Part shown: one piece after another, positions 28,931-39,050 of the stretch
How the letters are laid out: each line of letters opens with the position of its first letter
How positions within the stretch are numbered: position 1 is the stretch's first letter
Assembly: GCA_963707275.1 (NCBI GenBank)
Contig: CAVPPH010000001.1
Span: 682,001-746,000, forward strand
Source: JACKBK01 sp963707275
GTDB taxonomy: Bacteria > Chloroflexota > Anaerolineae > JAAEKA01
DNA length: 64,000 bases
Direction: 5' to 3'
Program-made: the position numbers and the translations under genes
The notes under the pieces: model-generated
What the model was told of the DNA's origin: nothing
The model's database searches: none
The model's input: only the letters and a program-made list of their open reading frames with translations

Positions 28931-29890
28931 ATGGCAACCTCAGTTGAAAGTGGGCGCATGACCGCGGCCGACCAGATGCGCGACCTGCTGGCGCGCGCCG
29001 AGAAGCGCGTAGTTGCGCCGGCAGACGGCAGCGGCGCGCCGGAGTTCTACGGTTGGCTGGACGAGGTCGCCGCGATGTGGCCGGCGCTCCTTGCCAGCGG
29101 GTCCGACCTGCGCGGCGAGAAGGCGCGCTGGCAGTCGCTGCAAGATCAGGTGACTACCCGCGCCAGCGCGATTCTGAAAGCATGGCAGAAGGTTGGCGGC
29201 TTGCCCGCCGCGCGCCTGGCAGCGGATCCCGACCGCGACAACTGGTGGTGGTGGCTGGACGAGCAGGTAATTGCGCAGCGATCCCGGAGCCTCAAACGGG
29301 CCGCGATTATCGCATTGGCAGTTGTGGTCGTGCTCGCGTTGGGGTCACAGGTTGCGCGCGTCCTGTTACCGGTGGACCCGGTCGTGCGCGACGTGTATGC
29401 GCTGCGCGAGAAGGCGCGCCGTCTGATAGAGAACGGCGACGCGGCCGGCGCGCTGTCGAGCTATCAGCAGGCGGTCCAGCGGTCGCCCGACGATCCGCAA
29501 CTGCATCTCATGGTTGGCGTGCTGGCTGAGCAACTTGGCGACTCCGCGCTGGCCGACGAGTCCTTCGCTGCGGCCCGATTAGTTTCGTCCGACGAGGCGT
29601 CGTTCTACGTCGAGCGCGGCTTTGGTTACCTGGAAGTCAGGAACCCACAGAAGGCGCTGGAGGATGGCTTGCAGGCGGCCGCTCTGAAGCCGGAAGACGG
29701 GCGGGCGTGGATGCTGGTCGGGACGGCCCGCGAGGGTGTCGGCGACCCGGCCGGGGCGCTGGAGGCCTATTCGCAAGCTTCGACCGTTGCTAACGACAGC
29801 GATCCTGAAATCGCCGCTATTGCTCGTATGAGAATGGCCGGGATGATGCAGTCAATTCAGGAGATCGCGCCGATCACACCCGCTCCGTAG
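28931..29890 (+). CDS. TPR protein with one membrane helix
   Basis: 319 residues: a helical cytoplasmic N-terminus, a hydrophobic helix (about 127-147: IIALAVVVVLALGSQVARVLL), then four or so TPR motifs (ARRLIENGDAAGALSSYQQA, LAEQLGDSALADESF and so on). TPR domains hold protein partners. Two bases after scpA, so probably coupled with it. Partner unknown. Confidence 0.8.
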   Translation: MATSVESGRMTAADQMRDLLARAEKRVVAPADGSGAPEFYGWLDEVAAMWPALLASGSDLRGEKARWQSLQDQVTTRASAILKAWQKVGGLPAARLAADPDRDNWWWWLDEQVIAQRSRSLKRAAIIALAVVVVLALGSQVARVLLPVDPVVRDVYALREKARRLIENGDAAGALSSYQQAVQRSPDDPQLHLMVGVLAEQLGDSALADESFAAARLVSSDEASFYVERGFGYLEVRNPQKALEDGLQAAALKPEDGRAWMLVGTAREGVGDPAGALEAYSQASTVANDSDPEIAAIARMRMAGMMQSIQEIAPITPAP

Positions 29891-29911
29891 GGCAGTCGTC
29901 GGGTTCGCGGC

Positions 29912-29940
29912 TTTCGTTTTCCACGCCGTTGTGGTACAAT
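29912..29940 (+). promoter_or_regulatory. Possible promoter of the prfA operon
   Basis: TACAAT at 29935-29940 with a weak TTTCGT 17 bases upstream, 110 bases before prfA. The leader between contains a short GCGCTTGGGGCGCCGGC hairpin. Confidence 0.4.
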
Positions 29941-30049
29941 CCCTTCCAGCGGTTGCTCTCTGTTAGCAGCCGCTGACTCTTGTCTCGACCTGGCGCTTGG
30001 GGCGCCGGCTGTAAGACCAGACCAAAAGAGAACATCACAGAGAGTACAT

Positions 30050-31141
30050 ATGATTGACAGTTTGGTAAACGCTGAGAAGCGCTACGATGAATTGGCCGTG
30101 CTCCTGGCTAGCCCGGAAGTCACCTCTGACTATGAGGAGGTGATCAAGCTGGCGCGCGAGCGCTCCGAGTTGCAGGAGTTGGTCGAGAACTATCGCCGTT
30201 ACCGTGCGACAGAGGCGGAGCTTGATGACGCACGCATGCTGCTGACCGAGGACGGCCAGGACTCGGAGATGGCGGAGATGATCGAGGACGAGGTGGCCCG
30301 CCTGGAGACGCAGCTCGAAAAGCTGGAGCAGGCGCTGCGGCTGATGCTGCTGCCCACCGATCCCAACAACTCCAAGAACGTCATCGTCGAGATTCGGGCC
30401 GGCACGGGCGGCGACGAGGCAGGCCTGTTCGCGGCCGATCTGTTCCGCATGTACTCCCGCTGGTCCGAAGCACAGCGCTACAAGATCGAGATGTTGAGCA
30501 ACAACGAGACTGGCATCGGCGGCTTCAAGGAAGTCATCTTTTCGGTGCGCGGCCAGGGCGCCTATTCCCGCTTGAAGTACGAGAGCGGCGTCCACCGCGT
30601 GCAGCGCGTGCCGACTACCGAGTCGCAGGGGCGCATTCACACCTCGACTGCGACGGTCGCCGTGCTGCCAGAGATGAGCTGAGGTTGAGGTCGATGTCAG
30701 CGCCAACGACATTCGCATCGACGTCTTCCGCGCCGGCGGTCCGGGCGGCCAGAGCGTCAACACCACCGACTCGCGCAGTACGCATCACGCACATCCCGAC
30801 CGGTCTGGTGGTGCAGTGCCAGGACGAGAAGTCGCAGCTTGCAGAACCGGGCGCGCGCGATGCAGATCTTGCGGGCGCGCCTGTACGCCATCGGAGATGC
30901 GACCGTCAGATGGCGGAACAGACCGAAGCCCGCCGCAGCCAGGTCGGGCAGCGGCGAGCGCAGCGAAAAGGTGCGCACCTACAACTTCCCGCAGAACCGG
31001 GTGACCGACCACCGCATCGGGCTGACGCTGCACCGGCTGGACGCGATCCTCGAAGGCGATCTGGACGAGATGATCGAGGCGTTGATCAGCGACGAACAGG
31101 CAGAAAGGCTCGCGGGCCTCTCTGACGGGAACGACGGCTAG
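30050..31141 (+). CDS. prfA: Peptide chain release factor 1 (six frameshifts)
   Basis: RF1 reads UAA and UAG and triggers peptide release. The GGQ motif, normally GAGGQ, appears here as GGPGGQS in the second frame. The protein reads correctly only across six one-base insertions: near 30674-30682, 30772-30775, 30839-30840 (CTTG), 30893-30894 (GGAG), 30903-30904 (ACCG) and 30946-30948 (GGG). Removing these gives a normal 360-residue RF1 ending LISDEQAERLAGLSDGNDG. All are +1 and the gene is essential, so sequence error is the likely cause. First gene of the prfA-prmC-tsaC-trmFO cluster. Confidence 0.92.
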
Positions 31142-31177
31142 CGGGCTGGATGACAGTGGGGCTTTGACTGAACGATA

Positions 31178-32202
31178 ATGGCGGTGAAAGGCAATTCAAT
31201 GACGAATCACAATGGAACCACCACGTGGGGAAACATGAACAACAGCAGGACCAACGGACACGCTGTGCCGGTCGTTCATTACAGTTGGCAGCTTGAGCAG
31301 GGCAGCACTGTTGGCGTTGCCTTGCACGCTGCCACCCGGCGACTGAAGGGCAGCGACATTGGCACGCCGAAACTGGATAGCGAACTGCTGTTAGGCCACG
31401 TCCTTCGTTGGACGAGGGCGCAGCTCTACACACACATGGAGCGTCCCCTCAACGACGAAGAACGCGAGGCATTCGAGCGGCTGGTGGAGCGCCGTTTGAG
31501 CTATGAACCGGTGGCCTATCTAATCGGCCAGAAATCATTCTACGGTCTCGATCTCTTCGTCGATCAGCGTGTCCTGATCCCTCGTCCTGAAACCGAACTG
31601 CTGGTAGATCTGGCGCTCGATATCATCATGCAAGCGGATCGGCTTGCTGGCAGGAGCAACGGCAACGGCGGCGATCCCGCCCACAGGGTCGCTTCCGTCA
31701 GCGTCGCTGACGTGGGTACGGGGAGCGGTGCAGTGAGCCTTGCCATTGCCGCCAACACGCGAGCGGCGCATATCTGTGGAATCGACATTTCAGCCGACGC
31801 GCTGACCGTGGCGCGCGCCAACGCGCAGCGTCACCACCTGGTTGACCGTGTGCACTTTTTCCAGGGCGACCTGCTGGAGCCGCTGGACACTCCGGTCGAT
31901 GTCATCGTCGCCAACCTGCCGTACGTGGCGCAGCACGAGTGGGGCAGCGCTGCGCGCCCGACATCGCTCAGTATGAGCCGAGCCTGGCGCTGTCAGGCGG
32001 CGCCGACGGCCTCAGCGTGATCCGCAGGCTGGTCGGCCAGGCGCCCGCCAAACTGCGGCCCGGCGGCATGATGCTGATGGAAATTGGCTCGACCCAGGGA
32101 GTAGAAGTAGCTGCGTTGGCGCGCCAGCATTTCCCCGACGCGTTCGTCGAGATCGTGACCGACTACGCTTACAACGATCGCATTGTGCGGGTGCAGACGT
32201 GA
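31178..32202 (+). CDS. prmC: Peptide chain release factor methyltransferase PrmC (two frameshifts)
   Basis: PrmC methylates the glutamine of the GGQ motif of RF1 and RF2. Visible: the helical N-domain, IPRPETELLVDLAL, DVGTGSGAVSLAIA, and the catalytic motif as NLPY (usually NPPY). The frame slips at about 31941-31944 (GGGG) and 31952-31955, then continues PDIAQYEPSLALSGGADGLSVI. It sits directly after prfA, its substrate's gene. ATG 31178 is the first start; 31199 is possible. Confidence 0.9.
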
Positions 32203-32868
32203 CCGATCGGGCAACCCGGCGGCTGCAGGCCAGCCGCGAAGAGGACATAACGGAAGCAGCAGCGCTGGTACAGGCGGGCGGACTGGTCGCCTTTCCGACC
32301 GACACCGTCTACGGCCTGGGGACTACAGTCTGGGATGCGCAGGCCGTGGCCCGCATTTTTGCCGCCAAGGAACGACCGTCTGAAAAGGCGATTCCGATTT
32401 TGATAGCTGACATCGATAGGGCGGGGGAGTTGCTGGCTGGCCTGCCGGCCGGCCTGGCTGAGTTGGCCAGCGCGCTACTGGCCGGGCGCGCTGACACTGG
32501 TCGCGCCTGCCAGCCGCGCTGTGCCGGAGATCATCACCGCCGGGACTGGCACGGTGGCGCTGCGAGTGCCTGATCACCCGGCGGCCCTGGCGCTGTTGCG
32601 CCGCACCGGGCCACTGGCCGTCACCAGCGCGAACCGGTCCGGCTGGGATAGCCCCGTGACCGCTGGCGAGGTGCTGGCGCAGCTTGACGGCCGTATCGAC
32701 GCCGTGCTGGATGGCGGCCGCTGTCCTGGTGGTCTGCCGTCGACCGTCGTTGATCTGACGCAGTCGCCGCCGCAGGTACTTCGCAGCGGGCCGGTGAGTG
32801 AGCAAGAGATTCGCTCGGCGTTGTCCGGCGAACATGGCAATGATTTAGCTATTCGCGTAGCCGTTTAA
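32199..32868 (+). CDS. tsaC: L-threonylcarbamoyladenylate synthase (one frameshift)
   Basis: TsaC/Sua5 makes threonylcarbamoyl-AMP for the t6A modification of ANN-reading tRNAs. The YrdC motif LVAFPTDTVYGLGTT and the KERPSEKAIPIL stretch are present. Reading GGG at 32484-32486 as GG restores LAGALTLVAPASRAVPEI. At about 220 residues it is the short TsaC form, with no Sua5 C-terminal domain. GTG 32199 overlaps the prmC stop by four bases. Confidence 0.9.
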
Positions 32869-32892
32869 CGGCGTTATGGAAACGTTTATCGG

Positions 32893-34255
32893 ATGAGAAC
32901 CTCTGATGTCACAGTGATTGGGGCGGGGCTGGCCGGCACGGAAGCTGCCTGGCAGCTTGCTCAGCGCGGCCTCCAGGTCAACCTCTGGGAGATGCGGCCG
33001 GCGGTGCAGACCGAGGCACATCTGACCGACCAGTTCGCGGAGTTAGTCTGCAGCAACAGCCTCGGCTCGACGCGGCTGGACCGGGCGCTGGGCCTGCTGA
33101 AGGAGGAGATGCGGCGGCTGGGGTCGCTGATCATCTACTGCGCCGACCGCACCGCGTTGCCTGCCGGCGGGGCGCTGGCCGTCGATCGCGACGCCTTCTC
33201 GCAGCTTGTGACAGCCACCGTCAGTGCGCATCCAAACATTCACATCGTGCGGGAAGAGATCACCGAGATCCCTGACGGGCTGGCCATCGTCGCCTCCGGA
33301 CCGCTGACGTCGGACGCGCTGTCGCGGCGCATCGGCGAGCTTACCGGCCAGACGCATCTGCACTTTTTCGACGCGCTGGCGCCGATTGTGACGCTGGAGA
33401 GTATCGCGCTGCCGCCGGCCTGGCGCCAAAGTCGCTACGACCGCGATAGCGGCGAGTCCGAAGGCGACTACATCAACTGCCCGCTAGACAGAGAGCAGTA
33501 CGAGGCGTTTGTTGCGGCAGTGCGCACCGCGGAGCGGATGGAGTTGCGCGCGTTCGAGCAGGACGGCGAGGCCGAACGGTTCTTCGAGGGATGTTTGCCC
33601 ATCGAGGTACTGGCGGGACGGGGCGACAAGGCGTTGGCCTTCGGGCCGATGCGTCCGGTCGGCCTGCGCGACCCGCGCACGGGGCGGCGGCCACACGCGG
33701 TCGTGCAATTGCGCCAGGACAACCTGGCCGGCACGCTCTACAATCTGGTGGGCTTCCAGACCAACATCAAGTGGCCGGAGCAGCGCCGCATCCTGCGGAT
33801 GATTCCCGGCCTGGAGCAGGCCGAGTTCGTCCGGCTGGGGCAAATGCATCGCAACACCTTTGTCAACTCACCGTTGTTACTGGCGCCATCGCTGCAACTG
33901 CGTACTCGGCCTAACCTCTTCTTCGCTGGGCAGATCATTGGCTCGGAGGGGTATGTGGGATCGGCAGCCGGCGGGCTGCTGGCAGGAATCAACGCGGCGC
34001 GGCTGGCGGCTGGGGAGGAGCCAGCGGTCATCCCGCCGGAGTCTGATGCTGGGCGCGTTGATGCATTACGTGACCAGCGCCGACCCGCGCTATTTCCAGC
34101 CGATGAAGGCCAACTTTGGCCTGCTGCCGCCGCTGGCGGAGAACGTGCGCAACAAGGGCGATCGTTACCAGGAATATGCCAGCCGTGGTCTGGAGGCGCT
34201 CGCCGGGGCGATGGATGCCTACGGTCTTGAACCGGTAGCGCTGCCTGACAGTTGA
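32893..34255 (+). CDS. trmFO: Methylene-tetrahydrofolate tRNA (uracil-5-)-methyltransferase TrmFO (one frameshift)
   Basis: TrmFO uses FAD and methylenetetrahydrofolate to make m5U54 in tRNA. FAD motif VIGAGLAGTEAAWQLAQRG, catalytic-region motifs VCSNSLGS and FFEGCLPIEV, and QIIGSEGYVGSAAGGLLAGI are clear. At 34042-34045 reading GTCTG as GTCG or GTCT restores PPESMLGALMHYVTSAD. Length about 450 as usual. Last gene of the cluster, followed by an intrinsic terminator. Confidence 0.93.
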
Positions 34256-34346
34256 TACCAATGAGTTTTCGGGCCATAGGCGGCTGAACGACATGTGACT
34301 GTTTCGACAGGGGCGGGCATCGGGCTTGGTGATAGGGGAATTTTGG

Positions 34347-34381
34347 AGTTCGACTTTGCGGAAAAGTCGAACTTTTTGTTT
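34347..34381 (+). terminator. Intrinsic terminator after trmFO
   Basis: AGTTCGACTTT (34347-34357) pairs perfectly with AAAGTCGAACT (34363-34373), followed by TTTTG and further T. Classic form. Confidence 0.9.
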
Positions 34382-34593
34382 GTCATGCCAGCCCTGCGGC
34401 TGTATCGGGGAGACGTGCTGAGAGGCGTTCAAATCAGCAAGCTCGACATAACAGGTGTTTTTTTTCTGGCGCTACAGGTACGAATTCACCTTAAATCCTG
34501 CGGATAGTAAACAAATTGATCGGTGTGGGGATGCCTGGCGGCCAACTATACGAAAAACGGGGTTCATTTAAGGCGGTTTTGGCCGCCAGGGCC

Positions 34594-34623
34594 TTGATGC
34601 GCTGCTGTCGCTCGTGCTACAAT
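34594..34623 (+). promoter_or_regulatory. Sigma-70-like promoter of the LysM protein
   Basis: TTGATG (34594-34599) and TACAAT (34618-34623), 18-base spacer, about 90 bases before ATG 34713. It directly follows an inverted repeat (34534-34590) that could carry an operator. Confidence 0.6.
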
Positions 34624-34712
34624 TTGCGTGCCTGAAGCGGATTGCCCGCCGCAGGCCCGACATTGATTGAAATGCACGACAACCGAGCGGTACACCGCCG
34701 GGAAGGATAGCA

Positions 34713-36810
34713 ATGATGAAAACGCTCAAGCCAAGAATGCTGATACTGGTGATGGCGCTGGTGATGGTAGCCAGCGTGGTGCCCATGGGGCGCGGGCCGC
34801 AGGCCTCCGGCGCGGACGTGCTGTACAACGGTGGGTTCGAGCAGGGGTTCGAGTTCAAACCCGGCCTGTCCGGGCATGGTGGGCGCTGGCTGGGGCTGCT
34901 TCAACAACGGCGGCGCAGCGGTCTACGGCTTCTACGATGATATGTGGGCGCCGGTGGTGGCAGACGGCAAGAACTCGCAGTTGATCGAGATCAACACCAA
35001 GCAGCAGGGGGGCGACGCCAACCGCCAGGCTGGCATCTTCCAGCGGGCGCTGGTGCAGGCCGGTGCGACCTACCAGTTGTCGCTGAAAGGCATGATCCGT
35101 GCGGACGACAAGGACACGTCCGATCCGTGGCGCTACCGGGTGTATGTCGGGTTCGACCCGACGGGTGGCGTGAACTGGCAGACGGTGAGCGACTGGCGGG
35201 AACTGCCGTGGGACACCTACTACCCGCGGACGGAGCCTGGCTCATTCAGCAGCTACAGCACGTCGGTGGCGGCCACGGGGCCGGCGCTGACCGTATTTGT
35301 GCGGGTGGAGCGCAAGTGGGGCACGTGGTACGAGGAGACCGATTTCAATCTGGACGCCATCAGCATGGTGGGGCCGGCCGGTCCGTACGTGAAGCCTGTG
35401 CATCCCATAGCCCCTGCATCCCAGGATGGCTACAGCGCACCGCCGGCTCAGCCTGGCGACAGCGCACCACCGCCTGCGCCTGCCCAGCCTTCATCGGATG
35501 GCGCATACACGGCGCCGCCTGCGCAGCCGGGCGACAGCGCTCCTGCAGCGTCACAGCCTTCATCTGGTGGCGCATACACGGCGCCGCCTGCCCAGCCGGG
35601 CGATGGTGGCTACACAGCGCCGCCGGCCCAGCCTGGTGACAGCGCACCTGCGGCTCCGGCGTACAGCGTGCCGGCCGCGACCGTGTGCAGCGGGCCGAAC
35701 CTGCTGTGGAACGGCGGCTTCGAGAACGGCTTTGCGCCCAACGGCGTGGCGTTCTACTGGACCGGGTTCAACAATGGCGGGCGCGCCAACTACGGCTATT
35801 ACGATGAGATGTGGCCGCCGGTGGTCTCGCAGGGGTCTCACGGGCAGTTGCTGGAGATCAACAGCAAGGACCTGCCCGACGGCACCGATCCCGACCGGGT
35901 GATCGGCATCGCCCAGCGGGTCTACCTGCAACCGGGCGCGACCTACCAGATCTCCTTTGACGCCATGATGCGCGAAGCGCCGGTGGCGACGGACGAGGAT
36001 GCCTACCGCTACGAGGTATTGTGGGGCTACTCGACCAGCGGATCGACCGACCCGAACCAGATGACCTACAAGCAACTGGTGCCGCTGACGACCATCTACC
36101 CCCGCACGGAGCCGGGCGCGATGCAGGCCTACTCGACGCAGTTCACAGCGCCGGGCGGCTACACCACGCTGGCGATCTGGGGCCTGAAGAAGTGGGCGAC
36201 AGTGAACCGTGAGCTGGATGTCAACCTGGACAACGTGGTGTTGCAGCAGTGCTCGCCCGTCAAGCCGGTGCATCCGATCTATCCGGTCCACCCGCAGAAA
36301 CCGGTGCACCCGATCTATCCCGTGAAGCCGGTCTACCCGGTCAAGCCGGTGCAGCCGATTGTGCCGCCCAGCAAGCCGCACCCCGGGCCGGTGTGTGACG
36401 AAGCGGCTGGCGACGTGTGGGTCACGGTGCAGCGCGGCGACACCCTGAGCGGGATCGCGGCGGCCACCGGAACGACCGTGCAGGCGATCATGCAGAAGAA
36501 CGACCTGACGAACCCGAACGTGATCTACGTCGGCCAGACCCTGTGCATCCCCGGACAGGCGGCAGCCGTGCCGTACGTGGAACCTGCCACAGCGGCGGCG
36601 CCCGCAGCACCTGTGGTAATGGCTCCGCAGACCACGGCATCTGATGCAGTCGCCACAGCAGCCTCGGGCAGTACCTATCGGGTGCGACGCGGCGACACCC
36701 TGAGCGCGATTGCAGCGCAGCACGGCACCACGGTGGCGGCGCTGACGCAAGTCAACAACATTTCCAATCCCAATAACATCTACGTCGGGCAGACCCTGGT
36801 TCTGCCATGA
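34713..36810 (+). CDS. Secreted protein: two jelly-roll-like modules, PVHPIYP stalk, two LysM (one frameshift)
   Basis: Signal peptide (LILVMALVMVASVVP). Two homologous modules beginning LYNGGFEQGF and LWNGGFENGF, each with a FNNGGxAxYGxYDxMWxPVV motif and about 170 residues; the layout resembles carbohydrate-binding jelly-rolls. Between them lies a linker of APPAQPGDS repeats, then a PVHPIYPVHPQKP stalk and two LysM domains (VQRGDTLSGIAAATG, VRRGDTLSAIAAQHG). LysM binds peptidoglycan-type glycans, so this is likely a wall- or matrix-bound protein. The frame shifts once at GGG 34872-34874. Well-placed GGAAGGA before ATG 34713. Confidence 0.85.
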
Positions 36811-36848
36811 GTGTAGCAGCATCGTAGAAATCAAGGCTCGCATCCAAT

Positions 36849-36898
36849 GGAGCCGTAGCCCAGGTCGGGGTGCAAACCCCGACGAGGGCAACGGCTCC
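36849..36898 (+). promoter_or_regulatory. Structured leader RNA candidate upstream of the 37025 gene
   Basis: A long interrupted hairpin: GGAGCCGT/ACGGCTCC (36849-36856, 36891-36898), an A-A bulge, GCCC/GGGC, tandem AG/GA, then GTCGGGG/CCCCGAC closing loop TGCAAA. It is followed by GAGCCGGACACGGAGGTCAA and a GGGTTGGCTACCC hairpin before the ribosome site (AGGAGG) of the gene. It could be a regulatory leader or a dispersed palindrome; no known riboswitch class was matched. Confidence 0.45.
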
Positions 36899-37024
36899 CG
36901 AGCCGGACACGGAGGTCAAAGCGCTTTCTTGGGTTGGCTACCCAAATTATCGTAGCAACCGTTTTCTATCGACTTAGCAGGTTAACTAGCAGCCTGTAGT
37001 GACAGGCAAATCTCTCAGGAGGAT

Positions 37025-38701
37025 ATGATGACTCAGAAACGTCGCAGATTTACGATCCTGGTGGCAGTCTTTGCCGCCCTGACCATGCTGTTCACCATGG
37101 CGAGCGTCAGCTTCGCAGGTGGTGAAGATGGCACCGATGAGACCATTTGTGTCAATGGTTACGTAATCAACCATCGTGAGCAAGCGGTCGATGGCACGAA
37201 GTTCACACCTCAGATGAAGGTATACGCCATTGGCGTTCCCGCGACTTTTGACGCGGCTGAACTGCCTGACCTGTCAGCAGAAGTTAGCTCGGTCGAGCAG
37301 CTCGATCAGTTGGCCGCTGGCAGCGCCGATGAAGCCAACACCACGGGCATAATGGTTGCAGTCGCGGAAGTTGGCAGCAACGGCTACTGGGAGTTCAAGA
37401 AACTGCCGGCCGGCTACTACTATGCATTCGCACTGCCCCTGCCTGTGGATTGGGACGGTATCGTACCTGCGGCTCCCCGCAACGGCATCGCCTGGACCGG
37501 CTGGGCTCAGCTTGATGAGAACGGCAAGACCTGCTACAACATCCTGTTCAAGATCCGCCGCTGGTTCGACGTCACCGTCATCAAGTGGGAAGAACTGATG
37601 GATGGCACCGTGCAGCCGGGCGACGACTGGACGATCACGGCGACTCCACAGGGCGATCCCTGGGCCGTGAAGCAGACAGAAAAGACCGATGCTACTGGTA
37701 CCACCGTAGTGCAACTCACTCCCGGCACCTGGCAGATCAAAGAAACGGTCAAGTCCGGTTGGACGCCGATCACTCCGTCGACAGTCTACCTGACCCTGGA
37801 CCAGTACGCGCCTCCTGGCGCCACTGACCCTGTGGTCTTCAAGAACCTGGAGCCCCCCTGCTACGCCTCGATCACCGTTGAAAAGAACGGCCTTGGCACC
37901 GACGCCAATGGCGGCACGGTCTGGCTTGGCCCGCTGGCAGGCTGGAAGATCACCCTCAGCCGGCCCGATGGCAAGATCACTCCGGTCACCATGACCACTG
38001 ACGGTTCCGGCAAGGTCACGTTTGAGCACCTGATCCCCGGCGTCTACAGCGTCAAGGAAGTGGTTCAGGCTGGCTGGAAGGCCGTCAGCGACAACCCGCA
38101 GACCGTGGTCATTCGCGACTGTGAGGATGCCCGTGTGCTGTTCGAGAACATGGAAATCGCCGGTGACCTGCAGATCACCGGTACCAAGTACTTCCGTGCG
38201 TGGGTTCCCCCGTACCAGGGCGTGACCGTCGGTCTGTCTGGTTGGGAAATCACCGCCACGCTGAAGGGCACCGATCCTGCGGTCTACGTCACCACGTACA
38301 CCAACGCCCTCGGCAACTACACATTCTCCGAGGCGACCCTGGATGCTGCGGGTATGGCGATCCCTGGCGCAACCATCACTGTCTGTGAGGAGAAGCGCGA
38401 CCACTGGATCGCGGTCACCCCGACCTGCGTCGATGTGATGTTCCCCTACCCGGTGCCTGCGACCTACACGGGCGCCAAGGTGAACTTCACCAACGTCCAG
38501 GACCCGCCGCTGCCCGGCGCTTCGGCCTCTGTGTCTAGCGCCAGCTCAGCAAACTGCGCCGTCAGCTACACGGTGCGGCGCGGCGATAACCTGTCGTCCA
38601 TCGCTGCCGCCAACGGCACTTCGGTGTCCGCGCTGGCGCAACTGAACGGCTTGGCCAACCCCAACATGATCCGGGCCGGCCAGACCCTCTGTGTGCAGTA
38701 A
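37025..38701 (+). CDS. Secreted multi-domain protein with SpaA/SdrD-like modules and C-terminal LysM
   Basis: 558 residues. Signal peptide ending SVSFAGG. An N-terminal module with VINHREQAVDGT, DGIVPAAPRNG, FKIRRWFDVTVIKWEEL and QYAPPGATDPVVFKN is also found in the protein at 43617-44363. Then two or three modules of the prealbumin-like (SpaA/SdrD) kind: ITVEKNG...GWKITLSRPDG..., LQITGTKYF...GWEITATLKG..., and one LysM (VRRGDNLSSIAAANG). Strong ribosome site (AGGAGGATATG). No sortase motif or C-terminal anchor, so LysM probably tethers it. Function likely structural or adhesive (inference). Confidence 0.85.
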   Translation: MMTQKRRRFTILVAVFAALTMLFTMASVSFAGGEDGTDETICVNGYVINHREQAVDGTKFTPQMKVYAIGVPATFDAAELPDLSAEVSSVEQLDQLAAGSADEANTTGIMVAVAEVGSNGYWEFKKLPAGYYYAFALPLPVDWDGIVPAAPRNGIAWTGWAQLDENGKTCYNILFKIRRWFDVTVIKWEELMDGTVQPGDDWTITATPQGDPWAVKQTEKTDATGTTVVQLTPGTWQIKETVKSGWTPITPSTVYLTLDQYAPPGATDPVVFKNLEPPCYASITVEKNGLGTDANGGTVWLGPLAGWKITLSRPDGKITPVTMTTDGSGKVTFEHLIPGVYSVKEVVQAGWKAVSDNPQTVVIRDCEDARVLFENMEIAGDLQITGTKYFRAWVPPYQGVTVGLSGWEITATLKGTDPAVYVTTYTNALGNYTFSEATLDAAGMAIPGATITVCEEKRDHWIAVTPTCVDVMFPYPVPATYTGAKVNFTNVQDPPLPGASASVSSASSANCAVSYTVRRGDNLSSIAAANGTSVSALAQLNGLANPNMIRAGQTLCVQ

Positions 38702-38721
38702 GACCTAAACTTTGGTGATCA

Positions 38722-38752
38722 CCGGAGGGAGGATCCGCCGTCCTCCCTCCGG
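38722..38752 (+). terminator. Hairpin terminator after the 37025 gene
   Basis: CCGGAGGGAGGA (38722-38733) pairs perfectly with TCCTCCCTCCGG (38741-38752); the following T content is low (CATCATAATT). Confidence 0.65.
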
Positions 38753-38815
38753 CATCATAATTACCGGTGCAACCAATGGTCTAGACCATCGTTATGGCCG
38801 GTAGTTCCGCAACAG

Positions 38816-38867
38816 GAGGCGGGTGACTTGCTCTAAAGTCGCCCGCCTCTTGCCTTTTGTTTCTTTA
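38816..38867 (+). terminator. Second intrinsic terminator with T-run
   Basis: GAGGCGGGTGACTT (38816-38829) pairs with AAGTCGCCCGCCTC (38836-38849), one mismatch, followed by TTGCCTTTTGTTTCTTT. Confidence 0.8.
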
Positions 38868-38872
38868 GACCC

Positions 38873-38896
38873 GTTCGTAGTAGGCGCTTCAGCGCC
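38873..38896 (+). repeat. Dispersed repeat GTTCGTAGTAGGCGCTTCAG
   Basis: The same sequence recurs at 49693-49715 and as an inverted pair at 58401-58463. The 3' part (GGCGCTTCAGCGCC) is a small hairpin. Confidence 0.8.
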
Positions 38897-39050
38897 GTTC
38901 CCCGTTGAGTTTTCTCTTGGACAGGGGGCTCGGTCGGAGACCGCCCAAAGCACAACTACGGTTGGCTCGGTCTGGAGACCGGCGAAAGCGGTAGATGATA
39001 AGCAGTCGCGCCATGAGGCAGGGAGTTCCGAGGTCTATCTCCACAGGTTT

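Larger units (their letters stand above)
34256..34712 (+). other. Non-coding interval: terminator, palindrome, promoter
   Basis: About 457 bases without a gene. In order: the trmFO terminator (34347-34381), an AT-rich stretch, an inverted repeat CCTGGCGGCCAA/TTGGCCGCCAGG (34534-34545 and 34579-34590), and a promoter at 34594-34623 just after it. Confidence 0.7.
38702..39050 (+). other. Non-coding interval with two terminators and dispersed repeats
   Basis: About 350 bases without a gene: two hairpin terminators (38722-38752, 38816-38849), one copy of the GTTCGTAGTAGGCGCTTCAG repeat (38873-38896) and two copies of a CTCGGTC(T)GGAGACCG motif (about 38930 and 38962). Confidence 0.7.

Noticed and set aside
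30650..30960. Programmed ribosomal frameshifting in prfA
   Set aside because: Six shifts in one gene without a common slippery motif or stop context; the known case concerns RF2 (prfB), not RF1.
36835..37015. Known c-di-GMP (GEMM) or ydaO riboswitch
   Set aside because: Conserved core strings of these classes are not present in order; only loose resemblance.
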